In this document: positions 6,388 to 15,980 of the stretch, piece after piece
Numbering within the stretch: the stretch's first letter is position 1
Layout of the letters: every line of letters begins with the position of its first letter
Assembly (NCBI GenBank): GCA_963766765.1
Contig: CAVYBR010000015.1
Span: 186,001-250,000 of the forward strand
From: JACCQS01 sp963766765
Lineage (GTDB): Bacteria; Actinomycetota; Actinomycetes; Mycobacteriales; Geodermatophilaceae
Length of the DNA: 64,000 nt
Direction of reading: 5' to 3'
Program-made: the position numbers and the translations under genes
The notes under the pieces: generated by a model
Told to the model about the DNA's origin: nothing
The model's database searches: none
What the model saw: only the letters and a program-made list of their open reading frames with translations

Positions 6388-7836
6388 TCAGTCCTCGATG
6401 TTGCTCATCACGTGCTTGAGCCGCGTGTAGTCCTCGAACCCGTACATCGACAGGTCCTTCCCGTACCCGGACTGCTTGAAGCCGCCGTGTGGCATTTCGG
6501 CGACCAGCGGGATGTGGCAGTTGATCCAGACGCAGCCGAAGTCCAGCCGCTTGGCCATCCGCAGGGCGCGCTTGTGGTCGGCCGTCCAGACGCTCGAGGC
6601 CAGTCCGTACTTGACCCCGTTGGCCCAGCGCACGGCCTCGTCCTCGTCGCTGAACCGCTGCACGGTGATCACCGGGCCGAAGATCTCGTCCTGGATCACC
6701 TCGTCATCCTGGTTCAACCCGGAGACGACGGTGGCTTCATGGAAGTAGCCGTTCTCACCTTGCCGGTGCCCGCCGGCCGCGACGTTGGCGTGATCGGGCA
6801 GCCGGGACAACATTCCGGTGACCTGCTCGAGTTGATTGGCGCTGTTGACCGGTCCGTAGAGCACGTCCTCGTCGTCGGGCATCCCCGTCTTCGCGTTGTT
6901 CTTGGCCTGCTCGGTCAGCGCCGCGACGAAGTCGTCGTGGATCCGTGGCGAGGCGAGCACTCGGGTAGCGGCGGTGCAGTCCTGACCTGCGTTGAAGAAG
7001 CCCGCGGTCGCGATTCCTTCGGCGGCCGCAGAGAGGTCCGCGTCGTCGAAGACCACGACCGGCGCCTTCCCGCCGAGTTCGAGGTGTACGCGCTTGATGT
7101 CGACGGCGGCGGCCTTGGCGACTTCGGCGCCCGCGCGGATGCTGCCGGTGATCGAGACCATTGCCGGCGTGGGGTGGCTGACCAGCAGTCGGCCGGTGTC
7201 CCGGTCACCGGTCACGACGTTGAACACACCCTCGGGCAGGTGCTCGTTCATGATCTCGGCCATGAGCAGCGTCGAGGCAGGCGTCGTATCAGAAGGCTTG
7301 AGCACCACAGTGTTTCCGGCTGCGATCGCCGGGGCCCACTTCCAGACGGCCATCATGAAGGGGTAGTTCCATGGCGTCACCTGCGCGCAGACGCCGACCG
7401 GTTCGCGGCGCAGCCAGGACGTGTGTCCGGCCAGGTACTCCGCCGACGCCTTTCCCTCCAGGACGCGGGCCGCCCCGGCGAAGAACCTGATCTGGTCGAT
7501 CGCCGGCGGCAACTCCTCGCTCGTGGTCAGCCCGATCGGCTTGCCGGTGTTCTCGCTCTCGACCTTCACGATCTCGTCGGCGCGCGCCTCGATCGCGTCG
7601 GCGATCTTGAGCAGCGCCTTCTGCCGATCCGAGGGTGTGGTGTCCCGCCACTTCTCGAACGCAGCCGCCGCCGCGTCCATCGCGGCGTCGACGTCGGCCT
7701 GCCCGCTGATCGGCGCCCGCGCGTACGGCTGACCGTTCGTGGGGTCGATCACGTCGCTCGTACGGCCGTCCGCGGCGTCCCTGCGCTCGCCGTTGATGAC
7801 GTTCTGCAGGCTGCGTAGTCCGTTGCTCGAGGTCAT
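6388..7836 (-). CDS. Gamma-aminobutyraldehyde dehydrogenase-like ALDH
   Basis: A 482-residue NAD-dependent aldehyde dehydrogenase. It shows VTPWNYPFMMAVWKWAPAIAAGN, the cofactor-site region TGSIRAG, the general base Glu in HLELGGKAP and the catalytic Cys in NAGQDCTAATR, ending in HGGFKQSGYGKDLSMYGFEDYT. The last segment is typical of the aminobutyraldehyde dehydrogenases PatD/YdcW that turn 4-aminobutanal into GABA. Neighbours support this: copper amine oxidase, agmatinase-type enzyme and GABA transaminase lie in the same block. The ATG gives the normal N-terminus MTSSNGLRSLQNVINGERRD. It is transcribed in the direction of the amine oxidase and is intact, unlike the next five genes. Confidence 0.85.
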   Translation of the reverse strand: MTSSNGLRSLQNVINGERRDAADGRTSDVIDPTNGQPYARAPISGQADVDAAMDAAAAAFEKWRDTTPSDRQKALLKIADAIEARADEIVKVESENTGKPIGLTTSEELPPAIDQIRFFAGAARVLEGKASAEYLAGHTSWLRREPVGVCAQVTPWNYPFMMAVWKWAPAIAAGNTVVLKPSDTTPASTLLMAEIMNEHLPEGVFNVVTGDRDTGRLLVSHPTPAMVSITGSIRAGAEVAKAAAVDIKRVHLELGGKAPVVVFDDADLSAAAEGIATAGFFNAGQDCTAATRVLASPRIHDDFVAALTEQAKNNAKTGMPDDEDVLYGPVNSANQLEQVTGMLSRLPDHANVAAGGHRQGENGYFHEATVVSGLNQDDEVIQDEIFGPVITVQRFSDEDEAVRWANGVKYGLASSVWTADHKRALRMAKRLDFGCVWINCHIPLVAEMPHGGFKQSGYGKDLSMYGFEDYTRLKHVMSNIED

Positions 7837-7895
7837 GTCCGCAGAATGCCAGCCGGATCTGGGCGGTAACACCCCTGCACCTCGAGGATGGCCCG

Positions 7896-7965
7896 GTGAT
7901 CTTGACGAAAGTGTCGTTTCACGGACCCATTCAGCCCGCTGAGCCGACATTTTCGTCAAGATCAC
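7896..7965. repeat. Long interrupted hairpin (family E) at the amine oxidase 3' end
   Basis: A 21-base left arm (7896-7916) beginning GTGATCTTGACGAAA pairs with a right arm (7945-7965) ending TTTCGTCAAGATCAC, with one mismatch and a 28-base loop. The stop codon of the amine oxidase (7962-7964) lies inside the right arm. The structure lacks a U-tract, so it may be a repetitive element that acts as a terminator or mRNA 3' stabiliser. Confidence 0.75.
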
Positions 7966-9871
7966 GCATGGGAGGGCGGGCTCGGCGGCAGGTCCAGCGC
8001 GGGATTGCGGTCGAAGAACCCGGCCGGCTTCAGCTCGAAGGACACGATGTCGGCGGGCATCACCGGCCAGTCCTCGGGCCGCGTGATGTGGTGCAGGCCG
8101 AAGACGTACCAGAGCACGATGTCGGTGTCCTCGATCGGCCGGTCCGCCTCGATCCACTGCGGCAGGCCCTGATCACCGGCGCTCTGGATGCAGAACTCGC
8201 CGGCCGGCCAGCGCTGCTCTTCGTCGTACGCGGTCACCCAGAGCGTGTGCTCGATGACTCCTGCCCGAGTCAGCATCGGCGAGCCGGGCGGGAACATCGC
8301 CGGGAACGTCCCGCCGGGGACCAGCTTGTAGCCAGGGTTGCCGCCGAGCTGCGTTGTGCGACCGCGGTTGACGATCTTCCAGGACCGTTGGGTGGCCCAG
8401 TCGTAGTCCTGCGCGCCTTCAGATTCCGTACGCAGCGGTGTCCGCATCTCGACCAACGCCAGCCCGTACGGGTTGTCCGCCGAGATCGGCAGGGCTTCGG
8501 TGTGACACTCGAGCACCGTGTTGTCCGGGCCGTCCACCTCCATGTCGAGGCGGGCGACGATGAAGTGCTGGTGGAACGGCGCGTACGTCCGGTTGTCGAC
8601 GACCGCGCCGGTCGGCGGCACATCGTCAGCCGATGCGACACGCCGTCGTCACCATGATCCCGGTCGCGCGGACCTCGCACTCGATCGTGCGCGTCCTGAT
8701 AGAAGCGCCAGTAGACGACGTACTCGTAGTTGGCCACCGTCGCACTGAAGGACACGACCAGCCGCCGGGACCGCCGTACCTCCGAGCCGGCCTTTTCATC
8801 GACGTGCTTCCACAGGACCGCGTCGTCCTCCTCGTGGATGCAGACCGCGTTGGGGACGTCGTAGGGCTCACCGCGACTGTCGTGCAGGACGGCGTCCAGG
8901 TAGGTGATGTCACCGAGGCAGTCGCAGCCGAGCTCCAGCGACTGGGTCATGAACCCGAGACCCCACTCACCGATGTCGAACGCCGTCCGCCGGTAGTGGT
9001 CCTCGCTGGGGTCGCGGTACGGAACGATCATCTCGGCGAACGACATCCGGTTGGCCACCGGACGCACAGTGCCGTCGTCGTCATAGGCGACCCGGTGGAT
9101 GACCAGGCCTTCGCGGTAGTTGAAGCCCACCCGCATGGACCACTTCTGCCAGCGGACTTCGTTGCCGTCGACGGTCAGCGACGTGCCCTCGGGTTGATGG
9201 AACATCCAGCGGCTTGATGTCAGTGCGCTGCACCAGGTCCGGGACCAGCGACGGCACGTACTCGCCCATCACGTCCGGCAGGTCGACCGCGAAGCTGTCC
9301 TCGATCGTCAGCACTTCCATCGTGTTCATGTCGAGGATGACGTGGAGACCGTTGACCGGGTGCGCGTACGGATTGCCGGTCTCGCTGCGCGCGCAGCCAC
9401 GTGTCGGTCCAGCCCAGCCGACGCCCGGCGTACTCCTCAGGGATCAGCGAGTGCGCGTACGTCCAGGTGTCCATCAGTACGAGCGACAGGTCGGTGATGC
9501 CGCGCTTGGCAAGGGCGGCAACCACTTCCGGCGTTTTCCAGAGCCTTGTGCTGGGCCTCGTGCCACTCGTCGATGGTCATGTTCGGCTGCTCGCCGGGTA
9601 CGTCGACCCAAGAGACACGACTGCATCGTCAGTCAGCGAGACCAGCGCCTTGTAGGTCACCTGCTCGACCCGGCTCCAGCAGACCACCCGGGCCTCGCGC
9701 GGGAGCGTGGCAGCGGTCGACGCGAAGTCCCGTACGGCCTGCTTGGCCGGCTCCTTCAGCTCGATCGAGGCAAACCGCCAACGTCTCGTCGACGCCCTTG
9801 TCCCGGCGCAGGACCGCGACCGCCTGTCGGATCTCGTCGGCCGACAGTGGGTCCAAGGGGTGGCTGCTCAT
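7962..9871 (-). pseudogene. Copper-containing primary-amine oxidase, multiply frameshifted
   Basis: Joined across frames, this encodes a topaquinone copper amine oxidase that would oxidise primary amines to aldehydes, H2O2 and ammonia. The start is MSSHPLDPLSADEIRQAV; later parts are VLMDTWTYAHSLIPEEYAGRRLGW, the Cys/Asp region FDIGEWGLGFMTQSLELGCDCLGDI, the cofactor motif TVANYEYVVYW (Tyr precursor of topaquinone) and HQHFIVARLDMEVDG with copper histidines. At least six small indels break it, near 9780, 9625, 9535, 9400, 9210, 8690 and 8630. Sequence between breaks is well conserved. Either the locus is a recent pseudogene or the consensus is faulty here. Its ATG overlaps the presumed stop of the ureohydrolase (ATGA). 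Confidence 0.75.
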
Positions 9872-10887
9872 GCGTCTGCGTCCTTCCAGCAGGGGCAATG
9901 TCGGGTCCCAGGTGGTCCCGTCCCGCTCGTCGGCACGCTTGCGGGCGATCGCCGAAAGCGCTTCCAGCACGACTCGGTTGGCCAACGCCGCAGTGATGTC
10001 CGCGTGGTCGTACGGCGGACTGACCTCGACCACGTCGATTCCGACGATCGGCAGTTCGAGGCAGAGTCGGCGTACGGCGTCGAGCAGGTCCCGCGCGCTC
10101 AAGCCCGCCCGGCTCCGGCGTACCCGTGCCCGGTGCATGCGCCGGGTCGCAGACGTCGATGTCCACCGACAGGAACACGCCGGTGCACCCGTCCGTGGCA
10201 ATCGCCGACGCCTCGGTCAGGCACTCGGCTCAGCCCCGCTGGACGATCTCGGTCATCTCGTACGAGCGCATGTCGTGTTCGGCCATCCACTTCAGCGTGG
10301 CCGGCGGCGGCCAGTAGCCGCGCAGGCCGATCTGCAGGAACCGGTTGCCAGCCAGCGCGCCGGACTCGATCAGCCGGCGCATCGGCTGGCCGTGGCCCCA
10401 GAGGGAGCCGAACGCGATGTTGCCGGTGTCGGCATGGGCATCGAAGTGGATCATCGAAATGTTGCCGTAGCCGAGAGCGTTGGCCACGCCCTTGGCATCG
10501 GCGTAGGTAATCGAGTGGTCGCCGCCAAGGATGATGGGGATGGCGCCGGCCTCGACGATCTGGGATACCGCGGCCTCCAAGGCGCCGAGCGCCTTTTCGA
10601 TCTCGCCGGGCGGCATCTCCACGTCACCGGCATCGCGACCCGAGATCCTGCAAGGCATCGGTACGCAGAGCCAGGCTCGGCCGCGAACCGTCGTGCGGCA
10701 GGTAGTCGGTCATCCGGATCGCCATCGGACCGAATCGGGTGCCGGGCCGATGCGAGGTTCCGCCGTCGAAGGGAGCGCCGAGGATCACGACGTCGAGGTC
10801 GCTGTCTGGGGTCAGCTCGTCGAGGTCGCAGCGATCGACACCGAGGAAGGTGAAGTCCGGCCCGAACTGCTGTCCATAGCGCGACAT
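9868..10887 (-). pseudogene. Agmatinase-type ureohydrolase, disrupted
   Basis: A ureohydrolase of the arginase/agmatinase/guanidinobutyrase family (Mn-dependent removal of urea). It starts MSRYGQQFGPDFTFLGVDRCD and carries the metal motifs ILGGDHSIT, MIHFDAHADTG and SVDIDVCDPAHAPGTGTPEPGG, then IVGIDVVEVSPPYDHADITAALA. It is broken by a frameshift near 10640, an in-frame TGA at 10230-10232 (RG*AECLTEA, same frame continues) and another shift near 10110. The end is uncertain; I placed it at the TGA that would overlap the amine oxidase start. With amine oxidase and ALDH it would form an agmatine/putrescine or guanidinobutyrate to GABA route. Confidence 0.7.
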
Positions 10888-10968
10888 CCATGCATCCTCT
10901 CGCGTTGCGCGGCGGGCAGGGCCGTTGCAAGGCGCACCCGCGCCAAGCCGTTGGTACGGCTGGACTGT

Positions 10969-11076
10969 TCAGCTGGTCTCGCTGATGAAGTCCGCGAGGC
11001 GGCTCCACACCGCAGCGGGCGCATCTTCGGCGGCGAAGTGGCCCGCACCTTCGAACACCGCGGAGCGGACGGGTCA
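10969..11076 (-). pseudogene. Orphan C-terminal fragment of an alpha/beta hydrolase
   Basis: Immediately after the universal stress protein stop, an open stretch of about 35 codons reads RSAVFEGAGHFAAEDAP then AAVWSRLADFISETS and TGA. FEGAGHFAAEDAP is the catalytic-histidine region common at the end of alpha/beta hydrolases, and the helix after it is also typical. No start or front part is present. It is a second, unrelated example of the remnant found at 3039-3164. Confidence 0.55.
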
Positions 11077-11498
11077 GCGCTGGTGGTGGGCCGGGACGCA
11101 GAGAACCGGTCGGGTGGACAGGTGCAGAAGCTTGTGCGGCGTGGACCCGAGCATCGCGCCGCGCAGTGGGCTCTCGCCGTAGGTACCGACCACGATCACC
11201 TGGGCGTCGTGCTTCTCGGCTGCCTCGAGCAAGGCCTGAGCCGGGCCGGCCTCGAGCAGCTCGACGACCGTACGAACGCCGGCTGCTGACGCCTCGGTCG
11301 ACAGCGCGCTCGATCGCAGCGCGCCCGATCTCGGTGAGCGCGGCCATATGGGTCCGGAACTCCTCGCCCTCTCTGCCGGGTGGCGCGACGCCGTAGACGA
11401 GCACCAGCTCGACATCGAAGCGCTTTGCCACGTCGATGGCTGTTGTCAGCGCCTGCTCGCGCACCTGGCGACTCGTCGTAGCCGAGAACGATGCTCAT
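11074..11498 (-). pseudogene. Universal stress protein (UspA), frameshifted
   Basis: Joined across two frameshifts this is a UspA-domain protein of about 140 residues: MSIVLGYDESPGAR, then TTAIDVAKRFDVELVLVYGVAPP, and finally LLEAAEKHDAQVIVVGTYGESPL followed by LGSTPHKLLHLSTRPVLCVP. The last part holds the ATP-binding G-2x-G-9x-G(S/T) type loop. The shifts lie near 11460 and 11300. GGAGGAG upstream of the ATG is a good ribosome site. UspA proteins bind ATP and modulate stress tolerance; here the gene lies between the permease and ureohydrolase, as a likely operon member. Confidence 0.7.
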
Positions 11499-11582
11499 GA
11501 CTCCTCCACGGAGAAGAGTGTGTCGTCGATGCTCATGACTCCACGGAGAGAGTCTGTCGTCGACGCTCATACTGAGCCCCCC

Positions 11583-13119
11583 TCATCCATCCAACGGATC
11601 CGGTTCGGCGGTTGCCCGCCCGTAAACCAGATCCGGGTCGGCCACACCTGGCCGCTCCTCCCAGAACTTCTTGTTCTGCGAGCGCCAGATGAACATCAGC
11701 ACCACGCCCAGGGCGAAGACCCCGATCCCGATGACCAGGGGCGGCCCCAAGCCGAACCACGCCTGCTCGCTGTAGGAGTTCGCCGGGTCGGAGAGATCGA
11801 AGATCGACTCGATCAGCAACCAGATCAGCATGGCCGACCCGATCAGCGGCCCGACGCCGATCAGGAGGAAGTTCTTCGCACTCTCGGTCAGATGCCGCCG
11901 GTAGTAGACCGCGCAGGCGATCCCGGTCAGGGCGTAGTAGAAGGCGATCAGCAGCGACAGCGCCGTCAGCGTGTCGAACAGCGCGTTCTCGCTGATCCGG
12001 CCCGACCACGAGGTACCAGACGATCGAGATGACAGCGACCCACCACGTAGAGACGTCCGGGGTGCGGAACCGCGGGTGGATGTGCGCGAAATTGCCGTGG
12101 CAGAGCGGCGCGGCGGGCCATCGAGAGGCCGGTGCGGGAGGCCGGGCAGGATCGTCGTCTGGGTGGAGGCGATCGCAGCGGTCGACACCGACAGCAGGAC
12201 GACCCAGTCCCAGCCACCCATGACCTCGGTGGACAGCAGCCCGAAGATGTACTCCTCCTCGTCCTGGTTCTCGGTCGAGGAAGTTCGTACCGGCGTAGGC
12301 GACGACCGCGTAGGCGACGCCGACGTAGGTGACCAGCAGGATGACCGTCGAGACGACCGCGGCCCTGCCGGGCGTGGACTTGGAGTCGGTCGTCTCCTCG
12401 GAGCAGATTGACCGCCGACTCCCAGCCCCAGTAGGCGAACACGCCGAGCAGCAGGCCGCCGGTCAGGGCCGCGCCCGCCTTCGCCGAACGGGTTCAGCCA
12501 ACTGAACGACGGATTGATCGAGTCCAGCGAGCTGTCCCCGGTGACCGCGCGGAACAGCGCGATGGCCGCGAAGACCAACAGCGACACCACCTGGGGGACG
12601 ATCAGAACGTTCTGCAGCTTGGCCGACAACTCGGTCCCGAGCACGCAGATCGCCGTCATCACGAGCACCACCAGAATGGTGAGCAGCGTGACGATCCAGT
12701 AGTTGTCGGCCGCCGAATCCAGGCCCAGGGCCAGCAGTCCGAAGCGGACCGCGGTGTCGGCCAGCGAGGCGACGATCAGGACTCCGGTCATGGCGATCGC
12801 CCAGCCGCCGAGCCAGCCCAGCCACGGGCCCATCGCTCGTGGTCACCCAGGAAAACGTCGTGCCGCAGTCGGTGTCGACCTTGTTCAGGTAGTAGAACGC
12901 CGATGCGATCAAGCAACATCGGGACGAACGAGGCGAGCAGGACGCCCGGGGCGTAGATCCCGACCAGGGCGACGATCGGGCCGATGATCGCGGCCAACGA
13001 GTAGGCCGGGGAGGTCGAGGCCAGACCGATGACCACCGCATCGACGAAGCCGATGGCGCCAGGTTTGAGCGTGGCCTCCGCTTCCGATGAAGCACCGGGC
13101 TCCGCTGCTGAGTCGACAT
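11583..13119 (-). pseudogene. APC-family amino acid/amine permease, multiply frameshifted
   Basis: Joined across frames, this is a permease of about 510 residues with some 12 membrane segments: LKPGAIGFVDAVVIGLASTSPAYS, FSWVTT then WLGWLGGWAIAMTGVLIVAS, the long NVLIVPQVVSLLVFAAIALF region, FAYWGWESAVNL (the APC helix 6 region), and a hydrophobic C-terminal half ending NKKFWEERPGVADPDL. The ATG has CAGGAGG in front. At least seven indels are needed to rebuild it (near 13100, 12910, 12840, 12480, 12400, 12285, 12140 and 12030). Context suggests uptake of an amine or amino acid that feeds the oxidase, ureohydrolase and GABA steps. Confidence 0.7.
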
Positions 13120-13244
13120 GCGGCCTCCTGACAATCGGCCGGGAACTCCTGGAAAGCCCCGGCCAGCGCACAATCTGACCCCGCGCCGGCGTCGCTGTCC
13201 ATAGGGTCGGCACCTGGACGGGTGCAGGGACGGAGGGAGACAAC

Positions 13245-14464
13245 GTGCGGATCTTGCTCGTCGGAGCCGGTGGGGTGGGTGGCGCATTCGCGAGGATCGC
13301 CGCCCGGCGCGACTTTTTCGAAGCGATGGTCGTCGCCGACTACGACCAGGCCAGAGCCGAAGCTGCGGTGGCTGCCGTGGGCGACGATCGGTTCGTCGCA
13401 GCACAGGTCGACGCGACGGACGAGACCAGGGTCGCTGGCCTGTTGGCCGAGCATCACTGCGATGTCCTGATGAACGCCACCGATCCGCGCTTCGTGATGC
13501 CACTGTTCCGAGCCGCGCTTGCCGGTGGTGCGAACTACCTCGACATGGCGATGTCGCTGTCCAAGCCGCACCCCGATGCGCCGTACGAGAAGTGCGGAGT
13601 CAAGCTCGGCGACGAGCAGTTCGCCATGGCCGAGGACTGGGAGTCTGCGGGGCGGCTCGCGCTGTGTCGGCATCGGCGTGGAGCCGGGTCTGTCGGACGT
13701 CTTCGCCCGCTACGCGGCCGACGAGCTGTTCTCCCACATCACCGAACTCGGCGTACGGGACGGCGCCAACATCGAGGTGGCGGGCTACGAGTTCGCGCCC
13801 GTCCTTCTCGATCTGGACGACGATCGAGGAGTGCCTCAACCCGCCGGTGATCTACGAGCGGGAACGGGGCTGGTTCACCACGGCGCCGTTCAGCGAGCCG
13901 GAGGTCTTCGAGTTCCCGGAGGGCATCGGGCCGGTCGAGTGCGTGAACGTCGAGCACGAGGAGGTGCTGCTGATGCCGCGCTGGGTCGACGCCGACCGGG
14001 TCACGTTCAAGTACGGGCTGGGCGAGGAGTTCATCAACGTGCTGCGGGTGCTGCACAAGATCGGTCTCGACCGAACTGATCCCGTACGGGTCGGCGGGGT
14101 TGAGGTGTCCCCGCGCGACGTGGTCGCTGCGTCCCTGCCCAACCCGGCCGAATTGGGCGACAAGATGTCCGGGAAGACCTGCGCCGGGCTGTGGGTGACC
14201 GGCACCGGCAAGGACGGTCAACCGCGGGCGGTCTACCTCTATCACGTGGTCGACAACGAGTGGTCGATGCAGGAGTACGGCTCTCAGGCGGTGGTCTGGC
14301 AGACCGCGATCAACCCGGTGGTCGCGCTGGAGTTGATGGCGGCCGGGGTCTGGACCGGAGCCGGCGTCCTCGGGCCGGAGGCGCTGCCGCCGAAACCGTT
14401 CCTGGACCTGCTGACCGCATACGGCTCACCGTGGGGAATGCGGGAGGACCAGCCGCCTGCCTGA
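13245..14464 (+). pseudogene. Saccharopine-dehydrogenase-like oxidoreductase, frameshifted
   Basis: The N-terminus MRILLVGAGGVGGAFARIAARR is a Rossmann NAD(P) motif, followed by CDVLMNATDPRFVMPLFRAAL and NYLDMAMSL, as in saccharopine dehydrogenase/homospermidine-synthase-like proteins. The C-terminal half contains PPVIYERERGWFTTAPFSEPEVFEFP and GKTCAGLWVTGTGKDGQPR. Two shifts, near 13665 and 13825, separate the three parts. The GTG start has GGAGGGAG upstream. It is divergent from the permease. A role in lysine or polyamine metabolism is plausible but unproven. The TGA stop overlaps the first bases of a perfect palindrome. Confidence 0.75.
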
Positions 14465-14535
14465 CCGCACTTTCTCCGGAGAAAGTGCGGTCTGGCGTCG
14501 GGCAGAAGTGACTTAATCCGGAGAAAGTGCCTCTG
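14463..14535. repeat. Family B palindromes: perfect 30-bp copy plus degenerate copy
   Basis: A perfect 30-bp palindrome (14463-14492) has half-site GACCGCACTTTCTCC. A degenerate copy follows at about 14502-14535 with ATCCGGAGAAAGTGCC. They lie between the convergent saccharopine-dehydrogenase-like and gabT genes. The core TTTCTCCGGAGAAA recurs at 38511-38572 and 51041-51110. It may serve as a bidirectional terminator, but there is no U-tract. Confidence 0.8.
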
Positions 14536-14541
14536 TCGCGC

Positions 14542-15894
14542 TCAGCTACTCGTGACCGACCCGATCGCCTCGTCCAGCACGTCCAGTCCTTCGCGCAAGA
14601 GGTCCTCCGGGATCACCAGCGGCGGCAGCAGCCGGATCACGTTGCCGTACGTGCCGCAGGTCAGCACGACGACCCCAGCCGCATGCGCAGCTTTGGCCGC
14701 CGCCGCGCAGACGTCGGCCGCCGGCTCCTTCGTGCCCGGGCGGACGAACTCCATCGCGATCATCGCGCCCCGGCCGCGAATGTCACCGATCACTGCGTGC
14801 CGGGAGGCCATGTCCCGCAGCCGCTCCAGCAGGATCGCCTCGAGCTGACCGGCCCGCGACACCAGGCCGGACTCCTCGATCGTCTGCATCGCCCCGAGTG
14901 CAGCGGCGCAGGCGACCGGGTTTCCGCCGTACGTCCCGCCGAGACCGCCCGAGTGCACCGCATCCATGAGTTCGGCCCGTCCGGTCAGACCCGCGAGCGG
15001 GAGCCCCCCGGCGATGCCCTTGGCCGTCGTGACCAGATCGGGCACCACGCCTTCGTGCTCGCAAGCGAACATCGCGCCGGTACGAGCGAATCCGGTCTGA
15101 ATCTCGTCGGCGACGAAGACCACGCCGTTGTCGGTGCACCACGTCGAGATCGCCGGCAGGAATCCCGGCGCAGGGACGATGAAGCCGCCTTCGCCCTGGA
15201 TCGGCTCGATGATGACCGCCGCGGTCTCGTCGGCACCGATCTGCTTCTCGATGACCGAGATCGCAGTGGCCGCAGCCTCGGCCCCGGAAAGGCCGTCGCG
15301 GTACGGATAGGACATCGGCGCCCGGTAGACATCGCCGGCGAACGGCCCGAACGAGTGCTTGTACGGCATCGACTTGGCGGTCAGCGCCATCGTGAGGTTC
15401 GTCCGGCCGTGATAGGCGTGATCGAAAGCGACGATCGAATTCTTGCCGGTGGCCGCCCGCGCCACCTTGACCGCGTTCTCGACCGCCTCGGCGCCGGAGT
15501 TGAACAGCGCCGAGCGCTTCTCGTGGTCACCCGGGGTGAGCCGGTTCAGCGCCTCGCAGACCGTCACGTACCCCTCGTACGGCGTGATCATGAAGCAGGT
15601 ATGGGTGAATCTGCCGACCTGTTCGCGGACCCGCTCGGCCACCGCGGGAGCGGCGTTTCCGACGCTAACCACCGCGATGCCGGCGCCCAGGTCGATGAAG
15701 GAGTTGCCGTCGACGTCCAGCAGGACACCACCGCCGGCGTCGGTGATGAAGACCGGCAGCATCGTCCCCACCCCGGCGGAGACCGCGGCCGTGCGTCTGT
15801 CCGTCAACTCCCGCGACCGCGGCCCGGGGATCTCGGTCACCAACCGGCGCTCCTGCGGGAGGCCGAACGTTGTCACGTCCACGGTGTCGGTCAC
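14542..15894 (-). CDS. gabT: 4-aminobutyrate--2-oxoglutarate transaminase
   Basis: A 450-residue class III, PLP-dependent aminotransferase. The first part has LDVDGNSFIDLGAGIAVVSVGN, then ALFNSGAEAVENAVKVARAAT, FDHAYHGRTNLTMALT, VFVADEIQTGFARTG (PLP Asp) and the Schiff-base lysine in TTAKGIAGGLPLAG. Length and these motifs fit GabT, which moves the amino group of GABA to 2-oxoglutarate to give succinate semialdehyde. With the aminobutyraldehyde dehydrogenase at 6388-7836 it completes a putrescine/GABA route. The GTG start has AGAAGGG upstream. It is intact although the five preceding genes are broken. Confidence 0.88.
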   Translation of the reverse strand: MTDTVDVTTFGLPQERRLVTEIPGPRSRELTDRRTAAVSAGVGTMLPVFITDAGGGVLLDVDGNSFIDLGAGIAVVSVGNAAPAVAERVREQVGRFTHTCFMITPYEGYVTVCEALNRLTPGDHEKRSALFNSGAEAVENAVKVARAATGKNSIVAFDHAYHGRTNLTMALTAKSMPYKHSFGPFAGDVYRAPMSYPYRDGLSGAEAAATAISVIEKQIGADETAAVIIEPIQGEGGFIVPAPGFLPAISTWCTDNGVVFVADEIQTGFARTGAMFACEHEGVVPDLVTTAKGIAGGLPLAGLTGRAELMDAVHSGGLGGTYGGNPVACAAALGAMQTIEESGLVSRAGQLEAILLERLRDMASRHAVIGDIRGRGAMIAMEFVRPGTKEPAADVCAAAAKAAHAAGVVVLTCGTYGNVIRLLPPLVIPEDLLREGLDVLDEAIGSVTSS

Positions 15895-15917
15895 GCGGCT
15901 GCCCTTCTCTTAGCTCC

Positions 15918-15980
15918 AGTTGATCATCGGCAAAACCGGCATTTATCCGGAAAGAATGCCCGTTTTGCTGATGATCAACT
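15918..15980. repeat. 63-bp hairpin (family C)
   Basis: A 26-base left arm (15918-15943) beginning AGTTGATCATCGGCAAAACC pairs with a right arm (15955-15980) ending GCTGATGATCAACT, matching 24 of 26 positions around an 11-base loop. The stop codon of the adenylate kinase gene (15975-15977) is inside the right arm, and the left arm covers the gabT leader. A close relative lies at 20795-20857. Confidence 0.8.

Noticed and set aside
9756..10178. A separate small gene coding MFLSVDIDV
   Set aside because: It is in the same frame as the upstream ureohydrolase part and holds that enzyme's last metal motif. It is part of the disrupted gene.
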